DNA of 64,000 nt from Gammaproteobacteria bacterium (GTDB lineage: Bacteria; Pseudomonadota; Gammaproteobacteria; Steroidobacterales; GCA-2729495), in the NCBI GenBank assembly GCA_015709695.1, contig CP054183.1, positions 1,054,001 to 1,118,000 of the forward strand. The letters are read 5' to 3'. Below are positions 50,287 through 59,346 of the stretch, in pieces. Made by a program: the position numbers and the translations under genes. The notes below the pieces were generated by a model. It ran no database searches, was not told the origin of the DNA, and was given only the letters and a program-made list of their open reading frames with translations. Position 1 is the stretch's first letter. Every line of letters starts with the position of its first letter.

Positions 50287-52215
50287 ATGCCAGCCAAGAT
50301 TGTCGAGACCAGGCCCAGGGCGTTCAAGCGGGTATCCGTAGACCCGATCACCCTGGACATCATCGAGAACGCGATGCTCAACGCGCGCTACGAGATGGAT
50401 GCGGTGCTGTTCCGTACCGCGATGTCGCCGGGCATCCGTGAACAGCACGATGAATTTCCGATGATCGCCAATGTCGACGGCAAGATGGTCGTCGGCCAGT
50501 TCGGCAGTTTCATCTACGGCTTCAAGGAGGCCTACCATGGCACGATCGAGGAAGGCGACATGTTCCTCACCACCGACCCCTATTCCTGCAAGGGAGCGGT
50601 GAGCCACATCAACGACTGGTTGCTGCTGCGTCCCATCTTCAAGGATGGCCGGCTGGTTGCCTACGCCGCCATGTTCGGACACATGACGGACGTGGGTGGC
50701 AAGGTCCCGGGCAGTCTGCCGACCGACGCCCGCCAGATCTTCGAAGAGGGCATCCGCATCCCGCCGACGAAGATCTTCCGCAAGGACGTGCTGCAGGAGG
50801 ACATCCTCAACCTCATCCTGCACAACTGCCGGCTGCCGCACTGGAACCGCAGCGATTTCAACGCCATCGTCGCGGCGATCCGCACGGCGGAAAAGCGCGT
50901 CATCGAGATGGCCAACCGCTTCGGTGATGACGTCTACTACTCTGCCCTGGAGGACCTGCTGGACCGCAACCGGCGCGCCATGGCCCACCTCATCAAGACG
51001 ACAGTCCCCACGCACAAGCAGTACTTCGAGGACTATATCTGCGATGACGGCATGGGAATGGGCCCCTACAAGCTCCGCTGCGCCATGTGGCGCGAGGGCG
51101 AGAAGGTCAAGTTCGACTTCGAGGGAACCGATCCGCAGTCCATCAGCTCGGTGAACTTCTACCTCAACGAGGAGATGTTCAAGATGTTCTGCGGCGTGTA
51201 CATGATCATGGTGTTCGACCCCAAGATCATGTTCAACGACGGCTTCTACGACCTGATGGAAGTGCACATCCCCGAAGGCACCCTGCTCAAGCCACGGGAG
51301 CCGGCTGCGCTCTCCTGCCGTACCCATGCGCTTGGCCGCCTGTTCGACGTGCTGGGGGGGCTGCTGGGCCAGGGCAATCCCGCGTTCCTCAACGCCGCCG
51401 GGTTCTCCGACAGCCCGCACTTCATGTACTCCGGCTATGACCGCAACGGCAAATGGTTCCAGCTGTTCCAGATCGGCTTCGGTGGCGTGCCTGGCCGGCC
51501 CTTCGGCGATGGCCCGGACGGTCATTCGATGTGGCCGAGCTTCACCAACGTGCCCAACGAGTTCGTGGAGAGCTACTTCCCGCTGCGCATCGAGACCTAC
51601 GAGACCATTGCGGACAGCGGTGGCGCCGGCAAGCACCGTGGCGGCAACGCGCTGCGCGTGGGCTACCGCTTCCTCGAGGATGGCGAGATTTCCATCCACG
51701 ATGACCGCTGGCTGACCTATCCGTGGGGCGTCAACGGCGGTACCCCGGGGAAGCGCAGCCGCAAGGAGCTGCGCCGCAAGAATGGCGGCAAGGAGATCAT
51801 CCCGTCCAAGTGCGACCGCATTCCGGTGCAGGAGGGCGACCTGCTGCTCTTCGATACCTGGGGCGGTGGCGGCTGGGGTGACCCGTACCAGAGGGATCCG
51901 GCAGCAGTGATGTTCGATGTCGAGGCGGGCCTCGTGACCGCAGCAGGCGCCAGGGCCAACTACGGCGTGGTGCTGAAGAAGGATGGCAGCCTGGACCAGA
52001 AGGCCACTGCTGCCCTGCGCGGCAAGCTGGCGAAGAAGCGGGGCAAGACGCAGGTCTTCAACTTCGGTGGCACGATCCCGGAACTGAAGAAGCGCTGCAA
52101 GGCGGAAACCGGCCTGGCGCCGCCGCTGCAGCCGCAACTGCCGCGCTTCATCGAGGCCGCCAAGAAGGCAGCTTCGAAGTCCACAGGCAAGCGCAAGGGC
52201 AGCAAGGCTGCCTGA
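50287..52215 (+). CDS. hydantoinase/oxoprolinase B-type subunit (HyuB family)
   Basis: 642-residue partner of the preceding gene. SVDPITLDIIENAMLNARYEMDAVLFRTAMSP, GHMTDVGGKVPG, YETIADSGGAGKHRGGNAL and DTWGGGGWGDP are family signatures. It is somewhat longer than N-methylhydantoinase B because of a Lys-rich C-terminal tail (about 600-642, KKAASKSTGKRKGSKAA). ATP-dependent carboxylases for acetone and acetophenone use this pair plus extra subunits; no third subunit is seen here, so hydrolysis versus carboxylation is unresolved. Confidence 0.92.
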   Translation: MPAKIVETRPRAFKRVSVDPITLDIIENAMLNARYEMDAVLFRTAMSPGIREQHDEFPMIANVDGKMVVGQFGSFIYGFKEAYHGTIEEGDMFLTTDPYSCKGAVSHINDWLLLRPIFKDGRLVAYAAMFGHMTDVGGKVPGSLPTDARQIFEEGIRIPPTKIFRKDVLQEDILNLILHNCRLPHWNRSDFNAIVAAIRTAEKRVIEMANRFGDDVYYSALEDLLDRNRRAMAHLIKTTVPTHKQYFEDYICDDGMGMGPYKLRCAMWREGEKVKFDFEGTDPQSISSVNFYLNEEMFKMFCGVYMIMVFDPKIMFNDGFYDLMEVHIPEGTLLKPREPAALSCRTHALGRLFDVLGGLLGQGNPAFLNAAGFSDSPHFMYSGYDRNGKWFQLFQIGFGGVPGRPFGDGPDGHSMWPSFTNVPNEFVESYFPLRIETYETIADSGGAGKHRGGNALRVGYRFLEDGEISIHDDRWLTYPWGVNGGTPGKRSRKELRRKNGGKEIIPSKCDRIPVQEGDLLLFDTWGGGGWGDPYQRDPAAVMFDVEAGLVTAAGARANYGVVLKKDGSLDQKATAALRGKLAKKRGKTQVFNFGGTIPELKKRCKAETGLAPPLQPQLPRFIEAAKKAASKSTGKRKGSKAA

Positions 52216-52238
52216 GGTTCGCGCTGGCGCGGCACCGT

Positions 52239-52269
52239 ACCGGGCCCCTCACACGGGCCCGGTCGTTTT
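52239..52269. terminator. terminator hairpin between hyuB and the IclR gene
   Basis: A 9-bp stem ACCGGGCCC (52239-52247) / GGGCCCGGT (52255-52263) with a 7-nt loop is followed by CGTTTT. It lies between convergent genes and can serve hyuB. Read from the other strand the tail is less convincing. Confidence 0.75.
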
Positions 52270-52292
52270 CCGGGGCAATCGCGCGGAGCGTG

Positions 52293-53117
52293 CTACTGGG
52301 TCGCGACGATGGGTGGCTGGCCTGCCGCGGCGCGAGCGTCCTGTTCCGCCTGAAGCATGAATTCGCTGCCGATCCTCGCCGCGGTGCTGCGCAGGCGCGG
52401 GACGAAGCGCTCGATGCCCTCGGCCTCGGGAACCGCCGTGCAGGCGAAACGAATGGTCAGTGCCGCCAGCAGACGATCCGCTGCCATCACCGGGACCGAC
52501 AGGCTGATCTCGTCGGATACTCGCCGCGCGCGCCGATTCGAGGCAAAGCCGCGCCGACGCACTTCCACCAGGGCCTCGTGGATCTTCTTGCGGTTGCGCG
52601 CGGGCTTGTCCTCCTCGTGCCGCGACTTGGCCAGCATGTCGAGGATAGCCTCGCACTGCTGCTCGGGGCAGAAAGCCAGGTAGGCAACGCCCGATGCCGA
52701 GGCGAGGATCGGCACGCGGAAGCCGGGGCCGCGTTTCTCGATGGCCAGCGGGCTGCGGTGATCGGTGGTCTGGCGCATGAGCATGCTGGTGCCCGACAGC
52801 GTGGCCACGGCTATCGGCCAGACGAACTCGTTGCAGAGGTCGTAGATGTAGGGTCGTGCGATCTGCGTGACCCAGGCCTCGTCGTCGAAGCCGTCGCTGA
52901 GCCCCCTGACCATGATGGTCAGGCGGTAGCGCTCGTCGCTGGCGGCGCGATAGGCATAGCCGGCAATGCAGAGAGTCTCGAGGATGCGGTATGTGGTGGT
53001 TCGCGGCAGGTCGATGGCTGCGGCGACTTCGGAAACCGTGGCGCCGTTCTGCAGGTTGAGCACCTGCAGGACTTCGAGGCCCCGCTGCAGGGCGCGAATT
53101 GGTCGGGTGGATGTCAT
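52293..53117 (-). CDS. IclR-family transcriptional regulator
   Basis: 274 residues. An N-terminal winged HTH (about 8-70: LQRGLEVLQVLNLQNGATVSEVAAAIDLPRTTTYRILETL) is followed by an IclR effector-binding domain (about 85-260, with ILASASGVAYLAFCP and a Cys in RFACTAVPEAEG). IclR regulators of this type control catabolism of aromatic or carboxylic substrates. It is divergent from the aldo/keto reductase gene and convergent with hyuAB, and is the likely regulator of this region. ATG 53117 lies about 30 nt after a TATAAT; an earlier in-frame GTG start is less likely. Confidence 0.9.
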   Translation of the reverse strand: MTSTRPIRALQRGLEVLQVLNLQNGATVSEVAAAIDLPRTTTYRILETLCIAGYAYRAASDERYRLTIMVRGLSDGFDDEAWVTQIARPYIYDLCNEFVWPIAVATLSGTSMLMRQTTDHRSPLAIEKRGPGFRVPILASASGVAYLAFCPEQQCEAILDMLAKSRHEEDKPARNRKKIHEALVEVRRRGFASNRRARRVSDEISLSVPVMAADRLLAALTIRFACTAVPEAEGIERFVPRLRSTAARIGSEFMLQAEQDARAAAGQPPIVATQ

Positions 53118-53152
53118 TGTGTTGGTATCGAAATCAGTCTGACAGGTGGACA

Positions 53153-53158
53153 ATTATA
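53153..53158 (-). promoter_or_regulatory. -10 element (TATAAT) for the IclR regulator gene
   Basis: On the minus strand the hexamer at 53158-53153 is a perfect TATAAT, 36 bp before the ATG. A weak -35 (TGGCAA, 16 nt upstream) is the best match. The location also overlaps the divergent aldo/keto reductase control region. Confidence 0.45.
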
Positions 53159-53278
53159 GAGGGCGCGCCTGCCATTGCCAGCGGCCTGGTCCCGGACAAT
53201 CTGCTAGATTCGGGCGCGCAGGCCAGTCCAGCAACGACCGGTACCTGATAAGTATTTGAATAAAGTGGTTACAAGACA

Positions 53279-54334
53279 ATGAAATACAAGAAATTAGGAC
53301 GCAGCGGCCTGCAGGTTTCCGAACTCTGCCTGGGGACCATGACCTTCGGCGAAGAAATGGGCATCGGGGCCGCGGAAACCGAATGCCGGGCGATCTTCGA
53401 CGCCTTCCTGTCTGCCGGCGGCAATTTCATCGATACCGCCAATGTCTACAACCGCGGGACCAGCGAACGCATGCTTGGCCGGTTCATCGGCACCGAGCGT
53501 GATCGGCTGGTCATCGCCACCAAGTTCAGCCTCAACACCCGTACCGATGATCCCAATGCAGGCGGTAACCACCGCAAGAATCTGGCGCAGGCACTGGAAG
53601 CCAGCCTGCGTCGCCTGGGCACCGGATACGTGGACCTCTTCTGGGTACACGGCTGGGACGCCAGCACCAGGCTGGATGAACTGATGCGTGCCCTCGACGA
53701 CCAGGTGCGCGCGGGCAAGGTGCTGCATATCGGGGTGTCCAATGCCCCGGCCTGGGTGGTGGCGAGTGCCAATACGCTCGCGGCGGAGCGCGGCTGGACG
53801 CCGTTCACCGCGGTGCAACTGCACTACAACCTCGTCGAGCGCAGCATCGAGCGGGAATTCTTCCAGCTGGCGGCGGCCCAGGACATGGCCATCACGCCCT
53901 GGAGTCCGCTGGCTGGCGGATTGCTGACCGGGAAGTTCGATGCCGCAGCGCCGGCTTCGGGACGCGAGGGCGCACGCCTGGGGCAGGGCCCACGTGCCGC
54001 CCGCGTCCTCAACGACCGCAGCCGGGCGGTGGCCGAGGCGCTGTCCACCATGGCGGTGGAGACCGGCTGTCGTCCTGCACAGCTGGCGCTGGCCTGGCTC
54101 TGCCAGCGCAGCACCGTCACCGTGGTGCCGATCATCGGGGCGCGCAGTCTGCGTCAGTTCGAGGAGAACATCGGCAGCCTGGGGCTGCAGCTCACCGCTG
54201 CACAGCTCGCCCGCATCGATGGCCTGTCGGCGCCGGTACCCGAGTACCCGCAAGCCCTCCTGGGGAGCGAGTTTTTCCAGCGCCTCATGCACGGCGAGGT
54301 CGTGGACCGCATGCAGCCGGGGCGCATTTCCTGA
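53279..54334 (+). CDS. aldo/keto reductase
   Basis: NADPH-dependent oxidoreductase, 351 residues, TIM barrel. The catalytic tetrad is visible: Asp and Tyr in FIDTANVYNRG, Lys in VIATKFS and His in FWVHGWD. LGTMTFG at the N-terminus and VVPIIGARS near the C-terminus are family motifs. Its substrate is unknown. It is transcribed away from the IclR gene, which may regulate it. The stop is followed by a convergent aldehyde dehydrogenase. Confidence 0.92.
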   Translation: MKYKKLGRSGLQVSELCLGTMTFGEEMGIGAAETECRAIFDAFLSAGGNFIDTANVYNRGTSERMLGRFIGTERDRLVIATKFSLNTRTDDPNAGGNHRKNLAQALEASLRRLGTGYVDLFWVHGWDASTRLDELMRALDDQVRAGKVLHIGVSNAPAWVVASANTLAAERGWTPFTAVQLHYNLVERSIEREFFQLAAAQDMAITPWSPLAGGLLTGKFDAAAPASGREGARLGQGPRAARVLNDRSRAVAEALSTMAVETGCRPAQLALAWLCQRSTVTVVPIIGARSLRQFEENIGSLGLQLTAAQLARIDGLSAPVPEYPQALLGSEFFQRLMHGEVVDRMQPGRIS

Positions 54335-54418
54335 CGGTCCGGCCATGCCGGCGCAGGCGGCTGCTCGCTGCCGGCATTCCGGGGTGCGATTACCGAAACC
54401 GTAACACCGGCACCCGTA

Positions 54419-55927
54419 TCAGAACATGACGGTGGTGGCCTTGGTTTTCAGGTAGGGGTCCAGGCCCTCGCGACCGAATTCGCGGCCCCAGCCCGACTGG
54501 CGATTGCCGCCGAAGGGAATGGCAGGGTCTACTGCCGCGTGGCAGTTGATGCTGACCTGGCCGGAGTCGATCAGGTTGACCATCCGGTGGGCGACCGAGA
54601 TGTCGCGGGTCCAGACGCTGCCGGAGAGCCCGTAGATGGTCTTGTTCGCCTCCGCGGCGACAGCCTTCAGGTCGCTGTCGTTGAAGGACTGTACGCAGAG
54701 CACCGGTCCGAAGATCTCCTCGCGGGCGATCTTCATGTCCATGCTGGTGTGCGCGAACACCGTGGGACGCACGAAGAAACCCTTGCCGGCCGGCGCGTCA
54801 CCGCCGCAGACCAGTTCGGCACCGGAGTTGCGTCCGTCGCCGATGTAGCCCATGACGCGCTGCCGCTGCTCGGCCGAAATCAGCGGCCCGAGGTCGGATT
54901 CGGGTGACAGGCCGGGTCCAAGCCGAAATGCTCCCGCGAGCTTCGCAATGCCTTCAACAACCGGCTCGAACACGTCGTCATGGACGAACAGGCGCGTGCT
55001 CGCCATGCAGTTCTGGCCCTGCAGGAAGAATGCGCCGCGCGCGGCGCCGGGAATCACCCTCGTCAGGTCGGCATCGGGGAACACCACGAAGGGTGACTTG
55101 CCCCCGAGTTCCAGGGTGACCCGCTTGAGGTTGCCGGCAGCTGCCAGCAGGATCTTCCGGCCCACCTCGGTGGAGCCGGTGAAGGCGATCTTGTCGACGC
55201 CATCATGTGCCGCGAGGGCGGCGCCGGCATCATGGCCATATCCCGGGACGATGTTCACGACGCCGGCCGGGATGCCCACCTTGGCGATGATGTCGCCGAG
55301 CAGCAGCGCCGTCATCGGCGTGAGCTCCGCGGGCTTCAGCACCACGGTGCAGCCGGCCGCAAGCGCCGGGGCCAGCTTCAGGACCGCCATGATCAGCGGT
55401 GAGTTCCACGGCACGATGGCACCTACCACGCCGATGGGTTCGCGGCGCGTGTAGGTCAGCGACTCGCCATTGGCAACGTCGTGCGGCTGCACGGGGATCG
55501 TCTCGCCGAGGATCTTGGTGCACCAGCCGCCGTAGTAGCGCAGGAAATCGCAGCCGAACTTGGCGATGGAGTAGTGGGCAATGGGCCGGGGCATGCCATT
55601 GTCGAGGACCTCGAGTTCCACCGCCAGGTCGAGATGCGCCTCCAGTTCGTCGGCAAGGCGGAACAGCAGGCGCGAGCGCTGGTGCGAGCCGATGCGTGAC
55701 CACTCTCCCTCGAAAGCGGTGCGGGCGGCGGCGACGGCGCGGTCGATGTCGCGCGGCCCACCCCGGGCGACCGTGGCGATCCGCGCCTCGGAGGCGGGAT
55801 CGAACACTTCGATGCTGCCGGGTTCGGCCGGATCCACCCATCGGCCGCCGATGAAGAGCTGGTGGCGGCGGGCGAGGAAATCTCGGGCAGCCTGTGACGG
55901 GGTGATGCTGCGGGGCGCGGCGCTCAT
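54419..55927 (-). CDS. NAD(P)-dependent aldehyde dehydrogenase
   Basis: Oxidises an aldehyde to its acid; 502 residues. Motifs: GVVGAIVPWNSPLIMAVLKLAPALAAGCTVVLKPAE, the Rossmann FTGSTEVGRKI, the catalytic Glu in LELGGKSPFVVF, the catalytic Cys in GQNCMASTRLFV, and REEIFGPVLCVQSF with the conserved Glu-Phe. The C-terminal half is complete. The upstream ATG at 55927 is taken; long extension upstream overlaps the divergent SDR gene and is rejected. Substrate not assigned. Confidence 0.93.
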   Translation of the reverse strand: MSAAPRSITPSQAARDFLARRHQLFIGGRWVDPAEPGSIEVFDPASEARIATVARGGPRDIDRAVAAARTAFEGEWSRIGSHQRSRLLFRLADELEAHLDLAVELEVLDNGMPRPIAHYSIAKFGCDFLRYYGGWCTKILGETIPVQPHDVANGESLTYTRREPIGVVGAIVPWNSPLIMAVLKLAPALAAGCTVVLKPAELTPMTALLLGDIIAKVGIPAGVVNIVPGYGHDAGAALAAHDGVDKIAFTGSTEVGRKILLAAAGNLKRVTLELGGKSPFVVFPDADLTRVIPGAARGAFFLQGQNCMASTRLFVHDDVFEPVVEGIAKLAGAFRLGPGLSPESDLGPLISAEQRQRVMGYIGDGRNSGAELVCGGDAPAGKGFFVRPTVFAHTSMDMKIAREEIFGPVLCVQSFNDSDLKAVAAEANKTIYGLSGSVWTRDISVAHRMVNLIDSGQVSINCHAAVDPAIPFGGNRQSGWGREFGREGLDPYLKTKATTVMF

Positions 55928-56009
55928 GTGCAGGTCCTTTGCTGGCGTCGATGCGAAAAAGCTGGCCGGTGAGCATAATTGGCCGGTCATCGGCGAATCA
56001 AGGCAAGCC

Positions 56010-56720
56010 ATGCCAGCCATCCTCGTGACCGGTGCCAGCCGCGGCCTGGGACTGGAGTTCACGCGGCAGTATGCCGCGGCAGGCTGGCGTGTCTGGGCCT
56101 GCAGCCGGGCTACGGCGCCCGAACTCGAGGCCCTGGCGGCGGCTTCGCCGACGGTGACCCTGGCGAGGCTGGACGTGACCCGGCACGCGGAGATCGACCG
56201 ACTTGCGGCAACGCTGGAAGGCGAGGCCATCGACGTGCTCCTGAACAATGCGGGCGTCATGGGCGGGCGTGATTTCGCCGCGGGTGCCGGAGCAGACCAG
56301 GCTTTCGGGCAGTCCGACTTCGCCGCCTGGGAACTGGCCTGGCGCACCAACGTGGTGGGACCGATGAAAATGGCCGAGGCGTTCGTTGCGCACGTCGCCC
56401 GCAGCAGCCAGCGGAAGATCATCACCCTGAGCAGCATGGTGGGCAGCAACACGCTCAATACCAGCGGCGGGCTGTACGGCTACCGGGCCAGCAAGGCGGC
56501 GGTGACCGCGGTCATGAAATCCATGGCCATCGACCTGCTTCCCCGGGGGATACTCGCGGCGGCAGTCCATCCGGGCTGGGTCCGCACCGGCATGGGTGGC
56601 CCCGGGGCGCCACTGGATGTGGCGACGGCCGTTGCCGGTGTGCGCCGGGTCATCGACGGGCTGACGGCAGCCCAGGCGGGACAACTGCTCGCCTGGGATG
56701 GCGCGATCCTGCCCTTTTGA
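56010..56720 (+). CDS. short-chain dehydrogenase/reductase
   Basis: 236 residues of the classical SDR family. The Rossmann cofactor motif is TGASRGLGLEF (TGxxxGxG), NNAG is present (LLNNAGVMGG), the catalytic Ser lies in ITLSSMVGS and the catalytic Tyr-Lys pair in YRASKAAVTA. It may use NAD or NADP; the residue after the second beta strand (CSRAT) has an Arg, favouring NADP. The MFS gene follows at once, its possible TTG start overlapping the SDR stop. Confidence 0.92.
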   Translation: MPAILVTGASRGLGLEFTRQYAAAGWRVWACSRATAPELEALAAASPTVTLARLDVTRHAEIDRLAATLEGEAIDVLLNNAGVMGGRDFAAGAGADQAFGQSDFAAWELAWRTNVVGPMKMAEAFVAHVARSSQRKIITLSSMVGSNTLNTSGGLYGYRASKAAVTAVMKSMAIDLLPRGILAAAVHPGWVRTGMGGPGAPLDVATAVAGVRRVIDGLTAAQAGQLLAWDGAILPF

Positions 56721-56722
56721 GG

Positions 56723-58078
56723 ATGGTGTCGCTGCGTCCAGGCCGCCTGGCCCTGCGATGGTGGATCGCCATCCTGCTGTGCCTGATCACCACCATCAAT
56801 TATCTCGACCGGCAGGCACTGGCGGTGGCCGGCCCCGTGCTCATCGACGAGTTCCGGCTGAGCAACACCGAGTTCGGGCTGATCAACTCGGCTTTCCTGC
56901 TGGCCTACGCCCTGGGCCACCTGGCCTGCGGCCCGTTGATCGACCGGGCCGGCACCCGGCGGGCATTCTTCATCGCGGTACTCGCGTGGAGCATCGTCGG
57001 CATGGCCCATGCGGGTGGCGGCGGCTTCCTCGGCTTGCTCGGCCTGCGGGCACTGCTGGGGCTCACCGAGGCCGCGAACTTCCCGGCCGCGGTCAAGGCG
57101 GTTGCCGAGTGGTTCCCGCGTGCCGAGAGGTCGCTCGCCGTGGGCATCGTCACCGTCGGGCCCGGGCTTGGCGCCGTCATCGCTCCGCCGCTGCTGGGCG
57201 GCCTGGTCGCCGTGGCAGGCTGGCAGGCGGCATTCCTGGTGCCCGGGGCCGTTGGCCTGGCCTGGCTGTGGGTCTGGCAGCGCTGGTACTGGTTGCCGGA
57301 GGATCATCCGCGATTGCACCCCGACGAACGGGCGCTGATCCTCGCGCAGCGTGAGGAGGCTGCTGGCGGCGCAGGCAGCCAGTCCTGGCGCGATCTGGCC
57401 GGGTATCTGCGCCACCGCGAAGTCTGGGGCCTGGTGCTCAGCCGTTTCGCGAACGACGGCGGATTCTATTTCTTCATTGCCTGGCTGCCGACCTACCTGG
57501 CGCAGGCCCGCGGCTTCGATATCCGCGAAATCGCTGCCTTCGCCTGGCTGCCATTCCTCGCCGCCGACGCCGGCAGCCTCGCGGGGGGCTGGGCCAGCCG
57601 TCGCCTGATATCGGCCGGCATGTCGGTGGACCGCGCGCGCAAGCGGCTGATCTGGGCCGGTGCGCTGGTGGTGCCACTGACATTGCCGGCGGTCAGCGTC
57701 GACTCCGCGGCGCTGGCGCTGGGACTCATCGCCGTGGCCATGTTCGCCATCCAGTTCAAGGCCGCCAATTTGTTCGCGCTGCCGATCGACCTGTTTGCTT
57801 CGACGCGCGCGGGCAGCGTCTGGGGCCTGTTCGGGGCGGTGGGCAGCTTCGGCGGCATGGCGTTCGTCACGGCCGCCGGCTGGATCAGCGAACACATGGC
57901 CTATGCGCCGGTGTTCTGGGCGGTCGGCCTGACGCAGCTGCTCTCGGCGCTGTTCATCAGTTGGTTGGTGCCGCAGATTCGCAGGATCGACGAGCCGGCG
58001 GACGGGGCAGGCCCGGCGGGCGGCGCGATCGATTCTGGTACGATACCGGCCCTCGATTCACCGCGACGGGGAGAATGA
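56723..58078 (+). CDS. MFS transporter of the anion:cation symporter (ExuT/GarP-like) group
   Basis: 451 residues, about 12 hydrophobic segments. NYLDRQALAVAGPVL near the first helix is typical of the ACS family, which moves organic anions such as hexuronates, glucarate and phthalate-like acids. Later motifs include the LIDRAGTRRAF loop between helices 2 and 3 and EAANFPAAVKAVAEWFP. It is tightly coupled to the SDR (TTG 56717 or ATG 56723) and overlaps the peroxiredoxin start. The substrate is an organic acid by family only. Confidence 0.88.
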   Translation: MVSLRPGRLALRWWIAILLCLITTINYLDRQALAVAGPVLIDEFRLSNTEFGLINSAFLLAYALGHLACGPLIDRAGTRRAFFIAVLAWSIVGMAHAGGGGFLGLLGLRALLGLTEAANFPAAVKAVAEWFPRAERSLAVGIVTVGPGLGAVIAPPLLGGLVAVAGWQAAFLVPGAVGLAWLWVWQRWYWLPEDHPRLHPDERALILAQREEAAGGAGSQSWRDLAGYLRHREVWGLVLSRFANDGGFYFFIAWLPTYLAQARGFDIREIAAFAWLPFLAADAGSLAGGWASRRLISAGMSVDRARKRLIWAGALVVPLTLPAVSVDSAALALGLIAVAMFAIQFKAANLFALPIDLFASTRAGSVWGLFGAVGSFGGMAFVTAAGWISEHMAYAPVFWAVGLTQLLSALFISWLVPQIRRIDEPADGAGPAGGAIDSGTIPALDSPRRGE

Positions 58079-58080
58079 CC

Positions 58081-58563
58081 ATGACGATCAAAGTCGGCGA
58101 CCGCATGCCCGAAGGCAGCTTCGGCATCATGACCAAGGATGGCCCGGGAAGCCTGTCCTCCGCGGATCTCTTCAAGGGCAAGACCGTCGTGCTGTTCGCC
58201 GTGCCCGGCGCCTTCACGCCGACCTGCTCGATGAACCACCTGCCGGGCTACGTGAAGCACGCAGCGGAGATCCGCGCGAAGGGCGTGGACACTATCGCCT
58301 GCATGGCAGTCAACGATGCCTTCGTCATGGATGCCTGGGGACGCGACCGGCAGGTCGGCGACAAGGTGCTGATGCTGGCCGATGGCAATGGCACCTACAC
58401 CAGGGCGCTGGGCCTGGAACTCGACGTCTCCGGCCTTGGCCTCGGCATGCGCAGTCAGCGCTTCGCCATCGTCGTCAAGGACGGCATCGTCAGGCAGTTG
58501 CACGTCGAGGCGCCGCGCGAGTTCAAGGTCAGCGCCGCCGAGCATGTGCTGAAAAGCCTCTGA
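58081..58563 (+). CDS. peroxiredoxin of the Prx5 type
   Basis: Thiol peroxidase, 160 residues. The peroxidatic Cys lies in VPGAFTPTCSMNHLPGY (PxxxTxxC). A resolving Cys may be in TIACMAVND. It ends in EHVLKSL. This group reduces H2O2 and organic hydroperoxides using thioredoxin or glutaredoxin. ATG at 58081 has GGGGAG 8 nt upstream; an ATG at 58075 overlaps the MFS stop. Confidence 0.93.
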   Translation: MTIKVGDRMPEGSFGIMTKDGPGSLSSADLFKGKTVVLFAVPGAFTPTCSMNHLPGYVKHAAEIRAKGVDTIACMAVNDAFVMDAWGRDRQVGDKVLMLADGNGTYTRALGLELDVSGLGLGMRSQRFAIVVKDGIVRQLHVEAPREFKVSAAEHVLKSL

Positions 58564-58572
58564 GGACGCGGC

Positions 58573-58621
58573 GGCCGCCTGCGGCGGCCAGCATGCACGG
58601 GCCGCCAGCCGCTGGCGGCCC
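58573..58621. repeat. two tandem GC-rich hairpins between peroxiredoxin and membrane-protein genes
   Basis: The first has a 7-bp stem (GGCCGCC/GGCGGCC) with a 3-nt loop. The second, arms 58599-58608 and 58612-58621, has a 10-bp stem (GGGCCGCCAG/CTGGCGGCCC) with loop CCG. There is no T-run. This resembles a REP-like element or a strong mRNA-stabilising hairpin. No second copy was found elsewhere in the window. Confidence 0.5.
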
Positions 58622-58642
58622 GCCCAGGCCAGCGGAGAGCCC

Positions 58643-59341
58643 ATGGAAGAATCACTCGTCCACACCCTGCCCATCAGCTACGCGCTGGTGAAGTACCTGC
58701 ACGTGCTGCTGTTCGTCTACTGGCTCGGCGCCGATGCCGGCGTGTTCTATTCCAGCACCTTCGTCGTCAACGAGAAGTTGTCGAAGGAAGCCCGACTGAC
58801 GGCCTTCAAGATCTTCGTCAACCTGGACATGCTGCCGCGCTACTGCCTGGCGCTGATGCTGACGGTGGGCGGGGTGCTGGCCGAGTTCGTCGGTTACCGG
58901 CATCCGCTATGGCAGATGATCGGCATCGTCGCCCTGGGTCCGATCTGGGTATGGGTCGTTCACATGGTGCACGCGAAGGAGGGCACAACGTTTGGCCAGC
59001 ATCTGGCCAGGGGTGACTACTACTTCCGCGGCGTCATGATCGTCGGGCTCGTCGTGTCGGTCGTCTATCACTGGGTCACGGGCCCGCTGCAGCCGTTTCC
59101 CTGGATCGCCGCCAAACTGCTGGTCTTCGCCTTCCTGATCTTCTGCGGTTTCATGATCCGCAAGAAACTGCCGCCGTTCATCGAGGGTTTCCGCATGATG
59201 GCCGGCCAGGGCGCCACACCGGCCAGCAACCAGAAGATGCTCGACGGCCTGATGGCCTGCCGGCCCTACGTCTGGGCGATCTGGGTGGGGGTTGCCCTGT
59301 CGGCATTCATCGGCGTCTGGAAGCCCGGCGCCGGCGGCTGA
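58643..59341 (+). CDS. integral membrane protein of unknown function
   Basis: 232 residues with about five or six transmembrane helices (LHVLLFVYWLGADAGVFY, LALMLTVGGVLAEFVGY, IGIVALGPIWVWVVHMV, MIVGLVVSVVYHWVTG, LLVFAFLIFCGFMI, VWAIWVGVALSAFIGV). His residues lie within helices (YLHVLLF, VVHMVH, VYHW), as in heme- or copper-related membrane proteins, but no established signature is seen. The GGAGA ribosome-binding site supports this start. Function not assigned. Confidence 0.8.
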   Translation: MEESLVHTLPISYALVKYLHVLLFVYWLGADAGVFYSSTFVVNEKLSKEARLTAFKIFVNLDMLPRYCLALMLTVGGVLAEFVGYRHPLWQMIGIVALGPIWVWVVHMVHAKEGTTFGQHLARGDYYFRGVMIVGLVVSVVYHWVTGPLQPFPWIAAKLLVFAFLIFCGFMIRKKLPPFIEGFRMMAGQGATPASNQKMLDGLMACRPYVWAIWVGVALSAFIGVWKPGAGG

Positions 59342-59346
59342 GCCGG

